From Corticimicrobacter sp040137905 (GTDB taxonomy: Bacteria; Pseudomonadota; Gammaproteobacteria; Burkholderiales; Burkholderiaceae_B), in the NCBI RefSeq assembly GCF_040137905.1, contig NZ_JBEFDG010000088.1, positions 101,028 to 165,027 on the forward strand: 64,000 nt of DNA. Direction: 5' to 3'. The notes beneath the pieces are model-generated. The model was not told the origin of the DNA, did not search any database, and saw only the letters and a list, made by a program, of their open reading frames with translations. Shown here piece after piece: positions 42,849-52,149 of the stretch. The position numbers and the translations under genes were made by a program. Each line of letters begins with the position of its first letter. The stretch's first letter is position 1.

Positions 42849-43826
42849 ATGCAGGGCGCTCGCGAACGGATTTTGAAGGAGGCTGCGCAGTGGTACGCCC
42901 GCCTGTGTGATGAGCAGGTGACGGAGGCAGACCGCCTGGCGCATGCCACCTGGCTGTCGGCCGATCCGGCCCATGCCGGCATGTGGCGGCGCGTCGAGCA
43001 GATGCGTGCGGCATTCCGGGCACCGGAAGAACAGCATGCCCACCTGCATGTCGAGGCGCTGAGGCGGGCCGAGGGGCTGCGGGCCGGTCGTCGCGGCTTG
43101 CTGCGCAAAGGTGCTGCGCTGGGCATGGTGCTGGGCGTGGCCGGCCTGGCGGGTTGGCAGCAGGCACTCTGGCGAGGCTGGGCGGCTGATTACCGTACCG
43201 GCGTGGGTGAGCGGCGTGAATTTACCCTGCCCGGCGGGACGGTAGTGCTGCTCGACAGCGACACGGCACTTGATCTGCGGCAGACGCCCGCAGGGCGCGA
43301 CATCGTTTTGCATCAGGGGCGCATCATGGTCACGACTGGACACGAAGGTCCGGGCCGCGACAGGGTGCTTGGCCGCCACGCCACCATCGTGCCCCTGGGA
43401 ACCCGCTTTGTGGTGAGTACCGACGCCGAGGCGGATTATGTCGGGGTGCTGTCGCATCGGGTTGAGGTGCTGCCGCATCGCGAGGGTGGGCAGGGGCAAA
43501 TCCTTGAGGCCGGTGAACATGCCTGGGTGCGGCGCGATGGTGTCGTCGATACGAGCGCTGGTCGCCAGCGCGCTGCGCTTGATGACGGCTGGACGCGCGG
43601 CATGCTGGTGGTCGATGACTGGCGGCTGGGGGACTTCATCGACGAGCTGTCGCGCTATCGCAGCGGTGTGCTGCGCTGTGCGCCGGAGGCAGCCGGCCTG
43701 CGCATCTCCGGTGCATTCTCGCTGGATGATACCGACCGTACGCTGGCGGCCTTGCAGTGGGCCTTGCCGGTGGAGGTGCAGCGCATGACCCGTTACTGGG
43801 TCAGCGTGTCGCTGCGGGGACAATGA
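42849..43826 (+). CDS. FecR-family anti-sigma/sigma-activating membrane protein
   Basis: A 325-residue inner-membrane protein that carries the signal from the receptor to the sigma factor. An N-terminal DUF4880 domain (about 1-50; AAQWYARLCDEQVTEADRLA, TWLSADPAHAGMWRRVEQMR) binds the sigma factor; a single membrane helix (GAALGMVLGVAGLAGW) follows near residue 90. The periplasmic FecR domain has YRTGVGERREFTLPGGTVVL, LDSDTALDLR and VPLGTRFVV. The C-terminal STN-like part (LGDFIDELSRYRSGVLRC) touches the receptor. It starts two bases after the sigma factor stop. Confidence 0.92.
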   Translation: MQGARERILKEAAQWYARLCDEQVTEADRLAHATWLSADPAHAGMWRRVEQMRAAFRAPEEQHAHLHVEALRRAEGLRAGRRGLLRKGAALGMVLGVAGLAGWQQALWRGWAADYRTGVGERREFTLPGGTVVLLDSDTALDLRQTPAGRDIVLHQGRIMVTTGHEGPGRDRVLGRHATIVPLGTRFVVSTDAEADYVGVLSHRVEVLPHREGGQGQILEAGEHAWVRRDGVVDTSAGRQRAALDDGWTRGMLVVDDWRLGDFIDELSRYRSGVLRCAPEAAGLRISGAFSLDDTDRTLAALQWALPVEVQRMTRYWVSVSLRGQ

Positions 43827-43880
43827 TTTTTCGGCTGGCTGCGGTCGGGCGTTGTCCCTTTTCGTTTTTCGTACGACTTA

Positions 43881-43907
43881 TGAGTGATCAATCCCGTTTT
43901 TCACTCA
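43881..43907 (+). promoter_or_regulatory. Hairpin just upstream of the TonB receptor start
   Basis: TGAGTGA (43881-43887) pairs exactly with TCACTCA (43901-43907) over a 13-base loop containing TTTTT. The ATG is 13 bases downstream, so the structure abuts the ribosome site. It could modulate translation of the receptor relative to FecIR or mark a FecI-type promoter region. Confidence 0.35.
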
Positions 43908-43919
43908 CTCGGATCTCGT

Positions 43920-46367
43920 ATGACACAGAACTATGCAACCCGTATGGGGCGTTTCAGGACTGCCCGGCTTTCCCAGGCCATAGGCATGGCGCTGGCCGGC
44001 ATGATGGCCGTTTCGCTGGTGGGGGTGATGCCTCGCGTGGCCCTGGCCCAATCCCAGGAGGGCGGCGTAGCCGTGCGGGAATACCGGGTGGCGGCCGGAC
44101 AACTGGGCAGTGCGCTGGGGCAGTTTGCCGCGCAGGCGGGCATCGTGCTGTCTTTCGATCCGGCTCTGACGCGGGGGCTGCATACGCAAGGGCTGAGCGG
44201 CAGCTATGACGTGCGCGGCGGGCTGGCCGCCTTGCTGGCAGGCAGCGGCCTCGAGGCAGTGGCACGGGAGGGCGGCAGCTATGGCCTGCGTGCGATCCCG
44301 GCCGGAGCGGTGTCCAAGTTGGATGCCGTGACGGTGGCGGGTCGCCGTGCGTCAGACCTGCCGCCGGGTTATGCCGGCGGGCAGGTGGCATCGGGTGCGC
44401 GTCTGGGCATGCTGGGCAATGCCGATCTCATGGACGCCCCCTTTACCATCAACGCCTATACGGCCGAGCATATCCAGAACATGCAGTCGTCCACGGTGGC
44501 ACAGGTGCTGCAGAGTGATCCGAGCGTGCGTTTCACGACCTCGGCCGGGCATGTGTACGAGAACTTCACGATCCGGGGCCAGGATATCAACGCCAGCGAC
44601 GTGGCCTTCGACGGGTTGTATGGACTGGCACCGGACGGGCACATTCCGACCGAGTTCCTGGAGCGTGTCGAAGTGCTGCGCGGCCCGTCGGCACTGCTGT
44701 CCGGCATGGCACCCGGCGGCAACGTGGCCGGCATGGTCAATATCGTGCCCAAGCGCGCCGGCGATGTGCCCGTGACCGATCTGACCGTGGACTATGTGTC
44801 CGACTCGAACATCGGCACGCATGTCGATATCGGTCGCCGCTTTGGCGACCAGGATCGTTTCGGGGTGCGCTTCAATGGTGCCTGGCGCGAGGGCGATACC
44901 GGCGTTGACGGGCAGTCCAAGCAGCGCGATCTGGCGGCCCTGTCGCTGGACTGGCGTGGCGATGGGGTGCGGCTGTCGCTGGATGCGTTCTACGACGAGG
45001 AAGAGACACGCGGGGGCAGTCCGATGATGGTGGGGCTGTCCAATATCCAGACGGTGGTGACGCCGCCCGACAACAAGACCAATATCCTGCGCGGCATTCA
45101 TGCCCGCCAGCGTTCGGATGCGGTCATGGTGCGTGGTGAGTATGACCTGGGTGAGCGCTGGACGGCCTATGCGGCCTTCGGCAGCGCGCATTCCGATTAT
45201 AGCGGCTATCTCAACGGTACCCGGGGCCGCCTGATCAATACGGCGGGGGATTATCGCGGGGAAACCTATCAGCAGCGAGGCGGGCGCACGGTCGGTTCGG
45301 GCGAGACGGGCCTGCGTGGCAGCTTCGAGACGGGTGCCGTGCGCCACGAGGTGGCCATGAGTGCCACGCTGCTGTCGATCAATTCGCGCAACCGCTCCAC
45401 GACGGGGGCGGGCTATGACTCCAATATCTACGATCCGGTCGATCCCGTGCTGGCACCTCGTCCGGCAGATCCGCGCAAGACCGGCGATACCCGGCTGACC
45501 AGCCTGGCCCTGGCGGACACGCTGGCCTTTGCCGATGATGCCATCAGGCTGACCCTGGGAGCCAGGTTGCAGCGCGTGGAATCGCGCAGCTGGAACCAGA
45601 ACAGCGGGGCTCTGACGGGCGATTACGACAAGCGCGCGCTGACACCCGCCATCGGGTTGGTCGTCAAGCCCTGGGGCCCGGATCTGGCGCTTTATGCCAA
45701 TTTCATCGAGGGCCTCAGCCAGGGCGGGACGGTAACTGATACGGGGGCCAGCAATCATGGCCAGGTTTTCAAGCCGTTCCGTTCGCGCCAGATCGAGACG
45801 GGGGTGAAATGGGATATCGGCAGTTGGACGCAGACCCTGTCGCTGTATCAACTGGAACGCCCTTCGATGATCAAGGTGGATGAGGGCAGCAGCTATCACT
45901 ATACGGATGATGGCGAACAGCGCAGCCGGGGCATCGAGTGGAATGTGTTTGGCGAGCTGACGCCTGCGTGGCGTGTGCTGGGTGGCGCGTCGTACAACCG
46001 TGTGCAACTGACGCGCACGGCCGACGGCGTGCTGGATGGCAATACCCGCTATGGCATGCCCAAGTGGAATGCCAATCTCGGTCTGGAGTGGGATATTCCC
46101 GGTATCCAGGGGCTGACGCTCAGCGGCCGCGTCGTGTACACGGGCCGGCAGTTCGTGGACAATGCCAACACCTACTCGTTGCCGAGCTGGACCCGCGTTG
46201 ATGCCGGCCTGCGTTATGCCACCCGCATCGGTGGGCGTGATGTCACGCTGCGCGCAGCCGTCGAAAACGTGGCCGACCGCAGCTATTGGGAAGGTTCGTT
46301 CAACGAGGGGTTTGCGACGCTCAATGCGCCGCGTACGTTCAAACTGTCCGCAACCATAGGATTCTGA
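43920..46367 (+). CDS. TonB-dependent siderophore receptor with signalling (STN) domain
   Basis: An 815-residue outer-membrane receptor of the FecA/FpvA type. Signal peptide to about VALAQSQ. The STN domain (about residues 45-110; YRVAAGQLGSALGQFAAQAG, LSFDPALTRGLHTQGLSGSY) contacts FecR. The plug domain begins near KLDAVTVAGRRAS and includes IRGQDINASDVAFDGLYG and VEVLRGPSALLSG. The 22-strand barrel ends in the outer-membrane signature ATIGF with C-terminal Phe. The substrate is likely a catecholate siderophore, given the neighbours. Its stop overlaps the esterase start (TGATG), so uptake and hydrolysis are co-translated. A GTG at 43884 is an alternative start. Confidence 0.92.
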   Translation: MTQNYATRMGRFRTARLSQAIGMALAGMMAVSLVGVMPRVALAQSQEGGVAVREYRVAAGQLGSALGQFAAQAGIVLSFDPALTRGLHTQGLSGSYDVRGGLAALLAGSGLEAVAREGGSYGLRAIPAGAVSKLDAVTVAGRRASDLPPGYAGGQVASGARLGMLGNADLMDAPFTINAYTAEHIQNMQSSTVAQVLQSDPSVRFTTSAGHVYENFTIRGQDINASDVAFDGLYGLAPDGHIPTEFLERVEVLRGPSALLSGMAPGGNVAGMVNIVPKRAGDVPVTDLTVDYVSDSNIGTHVDIGRRFGDQDRFGVRFNGAWREGDTGVDGQSKQRDLAALSLDWRGDGVRLSLDAFYDEEETRGGSPMMVGLSNIQTVVTPPDNKTNILRGIHARQRSDAVMVRGEYDLGERWTAYAAFGSAHSDYSGYLNGTRGRLINTAGDYRGETYQQRGGRTVGSGETGLRGSFETGAVRHEVAMSATLLSINSRNRSTTGAGYDSNIYDPVDPVLAPRPADPRKTGDTRLTSLALADTLAFADDAIRLTLGARLQRVESRSWNQNSGALTGDYDKRALTPAIGLVVKPWGPDLALYANFIEGLSQGGTVTDTGASNHGQVFKPFRSRQIETGVKWDIGSWTQTLSLYQLERPSMIKVDEGSSYHYTDDGEQRSRGIEWNVFGELTPAWRVLGGASYNRVQLTRTADGVLDGNTRYGMPKWNANLGLEWDIPGIQGLTLSGRVVYTGRQFVDNANTYSLPSWTRVDAGLRYATRIGGRDVTLRAAVENVADRSYWEGSFNEGFATLNAPRTFKLSATIGF

Positions 46368-47746
46368 TGACCCGGCATTTTTCTTTTCTGATGGCTGGCC
46401 TGTTGCCTGCGTTGCTCTCGCCTGCAGCGGCGTGGGCAGAAGCCGGCAGCCAGCCCGAACTGGATAGCCCTTTCCTGCAGCAAAGCCTGCCGCCGTTGTC
46501 GTCCGGGCAGGACAGCGACGCTTTCTGGCAGGCGGTGCGTGCGCAGGGCGGTGCGCCGCTGGTCGAGCCGGTAGACGGGGCTCAGGGCGAGCGCTGGGTG
46601 ACCTTTCTCTGGCGTGGACAGGAAGGTGGCGTGCGCGTGGTCAGCAGTCCTTCGGGGGATCATGATCCCATGCTGCAGTGGGGCGACAGCGATATCTGGT
46701 ATCGCAGCTATCGCCTGCCGGATCGTAGCCGGATGGCCTATCAGCTTGCGCCTGCCGTGGCGGGCCTGGACCCGGACAAGCCGGAGCAGCGCCAGGCCGC
46801 GATCCGGCAGACTGCCCAGACCGATCCGCTCAACCCGGTGCACTATGCCGGTCATACCGTCGTGGCGGCGCGACAGGCACCGCAACCGCGCTCGGCATTG
46901 ATCCTGGCTGGCGCGCCGCCGCAGCCCTGGGTCGAACCGCGTGCGCAGGGGCCGGGTGGAGAAACGGACCGCCATGCGTTTGCCAGCGAGGTGCTGGGCA
47001 ACACGCGCGAGATCACGCTATATCGCACCGCCGACTGGCGTCAGGGGCAGCCTGGACAGGCATTGCTGCTGGTGTTCGATGCGCATGCCTATGCCGGGAT
47101 GGTGCCGACGATCCTGGACAACCTGCGGGCCGATGGCCTGATCCCGCCCATGGCGGCGGTGTTCATCGAGAATCCGGATATCCGCGCGCGGGGTCGTGAA
47201 CTGCCGCCCAATCCCGAGTTCCAGGTGTTTCTGGCCCAGGAACTGATGCCCTGGCTGCGCGATACCCAGGGCGTCTGGACGGCAGCGGATGCGACCGTGA
47301 TCTCCGGTTCCAGCTATGGCGGACTGGCATCGTTGTATGCCGGGTTGCAGCACCCTGAATGGTTCGGCAACGTGCTCAGCATGTCCGGTTCGTTCTGGTG
47401 GGCACCGCAGACACCCGCAGGCGAGGCGCAGCCCGAACCCGGCTGGATGATGCGGCTGGTCGAGGAGATGCCGGCGCAGCCTGTCCGCATCTATCACGAT
47501 GCCGGGCTGTTCGAGCAAAGCAGCCGGCGACCGGCCGATATCCTGGGCACCAACCGGATCATGCAGCAGGCGCTGGTGGCCAAGGGCTATCGATCCCACT
47601 ACAGCGAGTTTGCCGGCGGGCATGATTACCTGCAGTGGCAGGGGTCAATCGCCTGCGGATTGCTCAATCTGCTGGCCGATGCGGGCACGCCGCAGGCCGG
47701 TGAACAGGTGGCCGAGGCGTGGCAGCGCGCTTGCGCGGCGAGGTAG
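46367..47746 (+). CDS. Secreted enterochelin-esterase-like hydrolase (Fes/IroE type)
   Basis: A 459-residue alpha/beta hydrolase with a signal peptide (LMAGLLPALLSPAAAWAEA), so it acts in the periplasm, unlike cytoplasmic Fes. The N-terminal part (about 60-190; VTFLWRGQEGGVRVVSSPSG) is the Fes immunoglobulin-like domain; the catalytic domain has VISGSSYGGLASLYAGLQHP with the Ser elbow, DAHAY in the nucleotide-free Fes pattern, and GGHDYLQWQ with the His. It should open triscatechol siderophore lactones to release iron after TonB uptake. It overlaps the receptor stop by one base. Confidence 0.88.
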   Translation: MTRHFSFLMAGLLPALLSPAAAWAEAGSQPELDSPFLQQSLPPLSSGQDSDAFWQAVRAQGGAPLVEPVDGAQGERWVTFLWRGQEGGVRVVSSPSGDHDPMLQWGDSDIWYRSYRLPDRSRMAYQLAPAVAGLDPDKPEQRQAAIRQTAQTDPLNPVHYAGHTVVAARQAPQPRSALILAGAPPQPWVEPRAQGPGGETDRHAFASEVLGNTREITLYRTADWRQGQPGQALLLVFDAHAYAGMVPTILDNLRADGLIPPMAAVFIENPDIRARGRELPPNPEFQVFLAQELMPWLRDTQGVWTAADATVISGSSYGGLASLYAGLQHPEWFGNVLSMSGSFWWAPQTPAGEAQPEPGWMMRLVEEMPAQPVRIYHDAGLFEQSSRRPADILGTNRIMQQALVAKGYRSHYSEFAGGHDYLQWQGSIACGLLNLLADAGTPQAGEQVAEAWQRACAAR

Positions 47747-47763
47747 GCGAGGGGGGCAAGGTG

Positions 47764-47794
<31 letters not shown>

Positions 47795-47818
47795 TGACAG
47801 GGGCGCATTCCTGTCGGC

Positions 47819-48226
47819 TCAGCGCGCTGCAACACCCTCTGGGGCTCTGGCGATCACCTTGATCTCGAAATCAAATCCATAAAGCCAGGTCACGCCGACG
47901 CCAGTCAGTGTCGGGTACGGTGCCTGTCCCCAGTATTCCGGCACGATCTTCCAGACGGTCTCGAATTTCGACGCAGGATCGACCATGAAGATGGTGACGT
48001 CGATAACGTCATCGAACGAGCTGCCTGCTGCCGCCAGGATGGCGTTCAGATTGTCGAATGCGCGACGCACCTGGGCTTCCAGATCCGGCTCGGGAGAGCC
48101 GTCTTCGCGGCTGCCGACCTGTCCCGACACAAACAGGAAACCATTGGAGCGGATCGCAGGCGAATAGCGGTTGCGTTCATAGAGCGCCTGACGACCAGAG
48201 GGAAAGACAACATCGCGTGCTTGCAT
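47819..48226 (-). CDS. RidA family enamine/imine deaminase
   Basis: A 135-residue RidA/YjgF/UK114 protein. Such proteins hydrolyse reactive 2-aminoacrylate and other enamines or act in specific catabolic routes. Family stretches: YSPAIRSNGFLFVSGQVGSR, VRRAFDNLNAILAAAGSSFD and DVTIFMVDPASKF. The usual catalytic Arg of the RidA active site (in the C-terminal CxxR-like strand) is not clearly present, since the end reads PYPTLTGVGVTWLYGFDFEI, so it may belong to an Rid1-7 subgroup with another role. It is divergent from a LysR gene. Confidence 0.9.
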   Translation of the reverse strand: MQARDVVFPSGRQALYERNRYSPAIRSNGFLFVSGQVGSREDGSPEPDLEAQVRRAFDNLNAILAAAGSSFDDVIDVTIFMVDPASKFETVWKIVPEYWGQAPYPTLTGVGVTWLYGFDFEIKVIARAPEGVAAR

Positions 48227-48367
48227 GGCAATTCCTGTATTGAAGCGCCGACACCGGGCGGGCGTCGGCCATGAGAGGACTGTAAGCGCGCACCCGAGTG
48301 CCGATAAACAGGCAATCCTGCGCATCATTGTTTGTAGAATACGAATAATCCAAGGCGAGGAGCGCAC

Positions 48368-49291
48368 ATGGATCGTTTCGATGCGATGCAGGCATTTGCC
48401 CGGGTAGTGGAGACCGGCAGTTTCACCAAGGCCGCCCAAACGCTGCACATGAGCCGGACCAGCGTGACGCAGCTTGTACAGCAACTGGAGGCGCGTTTGC
48501 GGGTCAGGCTGCTCAATCGGACCACGCGCAAGGTCAACGTGACTGCCGATGGGGCCGCCTACTACGAGCGGGTGATTCGGGTACTGGCCGATATCGACGA
48601 TGCCGAGACCAGCCTGTCGGGCGCATCGGCCTCGCCGCGAGGGCGGTTGCGGATTGATGTGCCCAGCCCGTTCGCACGCCTGATTCTGATACCGGCACTG
48701 CCGGCATTTCATGCCCGCTTTCCCGAGATCCAGCTTGATATGGGCGTCAGCGACCGCATGGTGGACCTGATCGGTGAAAACGTGGACTGTGTCGTGCGAG
48801 GGGGCGAACTGACTGATCAGTCGCTGATGGCGCGGCACGTGGGTGATCTGCAACTGGGGGTCTATGCTGCGCCGGATTATCTGGCGCGTACCGGTCAGCC
48901 CTTGCACCCGCAGGAACTGGAAAATACGCAGCATCGCATCGTGGGCTTTCGCTGGGCACGAACCGGCAAGCTCTTTCCGTACCTGATGCACCGTGAAGGT
49001 GAACACCTTCAGGTACAAGGCCGTTATAGCGTGGCGGTCGATGACGGCAATGCCTATCTTGCTGCCGGGCTGGCGGGCCTGGGGGTGCTGTGGCTGCCGG
49101 ACTACATGGCCAGGGCACATCTGGCCAGCGGCGAGCTGTTGCCGCTGTTCGGGGATTGGCATCTTGATCCGATGCCGATGTATGTCGCGTTTCCGCCCAA
49201 CCGGCATGTCAGTGCCAAACTGCGCGTGTTCATCGAGTGGGTTGTCGAGATCATGGCACTGCAGATGCCTGTTTCTCCAAGACAGGGTTGA
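48368..49291 (+). CDS. LysR-family transcriptional regulator
   Basis: A 307-residue regulator. The N-terminal winged helix has FARVVETGSFTKAAQTLHMS and SVTQLVQQLEARLRVRLLNR; the substrate-binding domain starts near residue 90 (GRLRIDVPSPFARLILIPAL) and includes VVRGGELTDQSLMARHVGDL. It belongs to the CrgA/AaeR-like arm with the strongly conserved RTTRKV ending of helix 3. It reads away from ridA (141 bases between starts), which is its likely target; ilvD starts 63 bases after its stop. Effector unknown. Confidence 0.92.
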   Translation: MDRFDAMQAFARVVETGSFTKAAQTLHMSRTSVTQLVQQLEARLRVRLLNRTTRKVNVTADGAAYYERVIRVLADIDDAETSLSGASASPRGRLRIDVPSPFARLILIPALPAFHARFPEIQLDMGVSDRMVDLIGENVDCVVRGGELTDQSLMARHVGDLQLGVYAAPDYLARTGQPLHPQELENTQHRIVGFRWARTGKLFPYLMHREGEHLQVQGRYSVAVDDGNAYLAAGLAGLGVLWLPDYMARAHLASGELLPLFGDWHLDPMPMYVAFPPNRHVSAKLRVFIEWVVEIMALQMPVSPRQG

Positions 49292-49314
49292 CCCCTCGAT
49301 GGATGGCGTAGAAT
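49288..49314 (+). promoter_or_regulatory. Candidate sigma70 promoter of ilvD
   Basis: TTGACC (49288-49293) and TAGAAT (49309-49314) with a 15-base spacer, slightly short. The region overlaps the end of the LysR gene and lies 41 bases before the ilvD ATG. Confidence 0.4.
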
Positions 49315-49354
49315 GTACGCTTTCCGTTTCAGCCCTACTTGCCACGCGATCATC

Positions 49355-51193
49355 ATGCCTGACTATCGTTCCAAGACTTCGACCCACGGCCGCAACATGG
49401 CCGGTGCGCGTGCCCTGTGGCGTGCCACTGGCATGAAAGATGGCGATTTCAACAAGCCCATCATTGCCATCGCCAATTCCTTTACCCAGTTCGTGCCTGG
49501 CCATGTCCACCTCAAGGACCTGGGGCAACTGGTAGCACGCGAGATCGAAAAGGCAGGGGGCGTCGCCAAGGAATTCAATACCATTGCGGTCGATGACGGC
49601 ATCGCCATGGGCCATGACGGCATGCTGTACTCGCTGCCCAGCCGTGAAATCATCGCCGATTCGGTCGAATACATGGTCAATGCGCACTGTGCCGACGCGC
49701 TGGTCTGTATCTCCAATTGCGACAAGATCACCCCGGGCATGCTGATGGCCGCGCTGCGCCTCAATATCCCGGTGGTGTTCGTTTCGGGCGGGCCGATGGA
49801 AGCCGGCAAGAGCCGGCTGTCCGAGCACCGCCTGGATCTGGTCGATGCCATGGTGATCGCTGCCGAAAGCTCGGCCTCCGACGAGACTGTGGCCGAGTAT
49901 GAGCGCAGTGCCTGTCCGACCTGCGGCAGTTGCTCGGGCATGTTCACCGCCAACTCCATGAACTGCCTGGTCGAAGCTCTGGGCCTGGCGCTGCCGGGCA
50001 ACGGTTCCACGCTGGCAACGCACGCCGATCGTGAACAACTGTTCCTGCGTGCGGGTCGCCTGGCGGTGGAACTGTGCCGCCGCTACTACGAGCAGGGCGA
50101 TGAATCCGTCCTGCCGCGCAACGTTGCCGGGCGCAAGGCGTTCGAGAATGCAATGACGCTGGATATCGCCATGGGCGGATCCACCAATACCATTTTGCAC
50201 CTGTTGGCTGCCGCACAGGAAGCCGAGCTGGATTTCGACCTGCATGCCATCGATGCGCTCTCGCGCAAGGTGCCGCAGCTTTGCAAGGTGGCTCCCAACA
50301 CGCCCAAGTACCACATGGAAGACGTGCACCGTGCCGGCGGCATTTTCTCCATCCTGGGTGAACTGGCGCGTGGTGGCCTGCTGCACACCGATGTGCCGAC
50401 GGTGCACAGTGCCACGCTGGCCGACGGCATTGCCGCCTGGGATATCACCCAGACGCAGGACGAGGCTGTGCATACCTTCTTCAAGGCGGGCCCGGCCGGG
50501 ATTCCGTCACAGGTCGCTTTCAGCCAGTCCACGCGCTGGCCCACGCTGGATCTGGACCGCGCGGGTGGCTGTATCCGCGACGTGGCACATGCCTTCTCCT
50601 CCGAAGGCGGTCTGGCCGTGCTGTACGGCAATATCGCCCTCGATGGCTGCGTGGTCAAGACGGCCGGCGTGGACGAGTCCATCCTGGTGTTCGAAGGCAA
50701 TGCCCGCATCTTCGAAAGTCAGGACGCGGCGGTCAAGGGTATCCTGGCCGACGAGATCAAGGCCGGCGATATCGTGGTGATCCGCTACGAAGGCCCCAAG
50801 GGTGGCCCCGGCATGCAGGAAATGCTGTATCCCACCAGCTACCTCAAGTCCAAGGGACTGGGCAAGCAATGCGCATTGCTGACCGATGGCCGTTTTTCGG
50901 GCGGTACCTCGGGCCTGTCCATAGGTCATGTGTCGCCGGAGGCAGCGGCAGGCGGTGCCATCGGGCTGGTGCAGGAAGGCGACCGTATTCTGATCGACAT
51001 CCCGCAGCGCCGTATCGAACTGCTGCTGGATGATGCCGAACTGGCGCAGCGCCGGGCCGCGCAGGATGCCAGGGGCTGGAAGCCCGCCGAGCCGCGCCCA
51101 CGCAAGGTGAGCACGGCCCTGAAGGCCTATGCGCTGCTGGCGACCAGTGCCGACAAGGGTGGCGTGCGTGACAAGGCGATGCTGGGCGATTGA
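49355..51193 (+). CDS. ilvD: Dihydroxy-acid dehydratase
   Basis: Third step of valine and isoleucine synthesis, removing water from 2,3-dihydroxy-acids. The 612-residue product starts MPDYRSKTSTHGRNMAGARA, as in E. coli IlvD. Fe-S ligands are in CISNCDKITPGMLMAAL and CPTCGSCSGMFTANSMNC; the substrate loop IAMGGSTNTILHLLAAAQEA and C-terminal LTDGRFSGGTSGLSIGHVSP are intact. The two upstream codon stretches lack family sequence, so 49355 is the start. A promoter is seen within the LysR 3' end. Confidence 0.96.
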   Translation: MPDYRSKTSTHGRNMAGARALWRATGMKDGDFNKPIIAIANSFTQFVPGHVHLKDLGQLVAREIEKAGGVAKEFNTIAVDDGIAMGHDGMLYSLPSREIIADSVEYMVNAHCADALVCISNCDKITPGMLMAALRLNIPVVFVSGGPMEAGKSRLSEHRLDLVDAMVIAAESSASDETVAEYERSACPTCGSCSGMFTANSMNCLVEALGLALPGNGSTLATHADREQLFLRAGRLAVELCRRYYEQGDESVLPRNVAGRKAFENAMTLDIAMGGSTNTILHLLAAAQEAELDFDLHAIDALSRKVPQLCKVAPNTPKYHMEDVHRAGGIFSILGELARGGLLHTDVPTVHSATLADGIAAWDITQTQDEAVHTFFKAGPAGIPSQVAFSQSTRWPTLDLDRAGGCIRDVAHAFSSEGGLAVLYGNIALDGCVVKTAGVDESILVFEGNARIFESQDAAVKGILADEIKAGDIVVIRYEGPKGGPGMQEMLYPTSYLKSKGLGKQCALLTDGRFSGGTSGLSIGHVSPEAAAGGAIGLVQEGDRILIDIPQRRIELLLDDAELAQRRAAQDARGWKPAEPRPRKVSTALKAYALLATSADKGGVRDKAMLGD

Positions 51194-51222
51194 GCAGGAT
51201 AGGGCCAGGCATTGCCGAATCG

Positions 51223-52134
51223 ATGAGTATCAATATACGCGGCACCCTGGAGATGACATCAGCGATGGTGATCTCCGGGACCATAGGCTGGTTGGTGGTG
51301 CTGTCCGGACGCCCGGTGACCGAAGTGGTTTTCTGGCGATGTCTGTTCGGCGCTGCGACGTTGATACCGGTATGCGCAGCAATGGGATTGCTGCGGCGTG
51401 GGCAGATGACGCGCCGTCAGTTATTGCTGGCGATACTGGGTGGTGTTGCCATTGTCGCGAATTGGCTGTTGCTGTTTGCGGCCTATTCGCGTGCTTCGAT
51501 TTCGATCGCAACGGCTGTATACAACACGCAGCCTTTCATGCTGGTCGGGCTGGGGGCGTTATTCCTGCGTGAAAGATTGACCTGGTCCAAGCTTGGCTGG
51601 CTGGTGCTGTCTTTTGTTGGCGTGGTGCTGATTGTCCAGGCGCGTTCTGATGCGGGTGTAGGTGGCAGTGACTATCTGACTGGCATTTTGATGGCATTGG
51701 GCGCAGCGTTCTTTTATGCCATTGCGGCACTCATTACCAAAGGGTTGAAAGGCGTACCGCCGCATCTGATCGCGCTGGTTCAGGTGCTGGTAGGGGCGGT
51801 GCTGATGTTGCCCGCTGCCTTGCAAAACACGGACAGCATAGCGCCCGGGAGTTGGGCATTATTGGTGACACTGGGCATTGTGCATACGGGGTTTATGTAT
51901 ATCCTGCTGTATGGCGCAATCCAGAAGTTGCCGACACACCTGACCGGCGCACTGTCTTTCATATATCCTGCTGTTGCTTTTTTGGTAGACGCCCTGGCCT
52001 TCGGGCATCACCTGCATCTGGTTCAGATTGTAGGCGTGGCGGCAATTTTGGTCGCTGCTGCCGGTATGGTGCTGGGATTTTCATGGTCGTCATTGGGATG
52101 GATAAAAGGATTCGGCAGGAAAAGATCTGCCTGA
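51223..52134 (+). CDS. EamA/DMT-superfamily transporter
   Basis: A 303-residue inner-membrane protein with ten helices in two EamA repeats: SGTIGWLVVLSGRPVTEVVF, RASISIATAVYNTQPFMLVG and GALFLRERLTWSKLGWLVLS in the first; YAIAALITKGLKGVPPHLIA and LSFIYPAVAFLVDALAFGHH in the second. Such proteins export amino acids or metabolites; the substrate is not clear. GC is visibly lower than ilvD, hinting at separate origin. The start could be 51223 or 51253; the TTG frame upstream overlaps ilvD. It ends 15 bases before the convergent LysR gene. Confidence 0.83.
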   Translation: MSINIRGTLEMTSAMVISGTIGWLVVLSGRPVTEVVFWRCLFGAATLIPVCAAMGLLRRGQMTRRQLLLAILGGVAIVANWLLLFAAYSRASISIATAVYNTQPFMLVGLGALFLRERLTWSKLGWLVLSFVGVVLIVQARSDAGVGGSDYLTGILMALGAAFFYAIAALITKGLKGVPPHLIALVQVLVGAVLMLPAALQNTDSIAPGSWALLVTLGIVHTGFMYILLYGAIQKLPTHLTGALSFIYPAVAFLVDALAFGHHLHLVQIVGVAAILVAAAGMVLGFSWSSLGWIKGFGRKRSA

Positions 52135-52149
52135 TCGCTTTGATTCATG

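Noticed and set aside
47819..50473. 884-residue minus-strand frame containing RidA at its end
   Set aside because: Only the last 135 residues are real (RidA from 48226); the rest is antisense to the LysR gene and ilvD.
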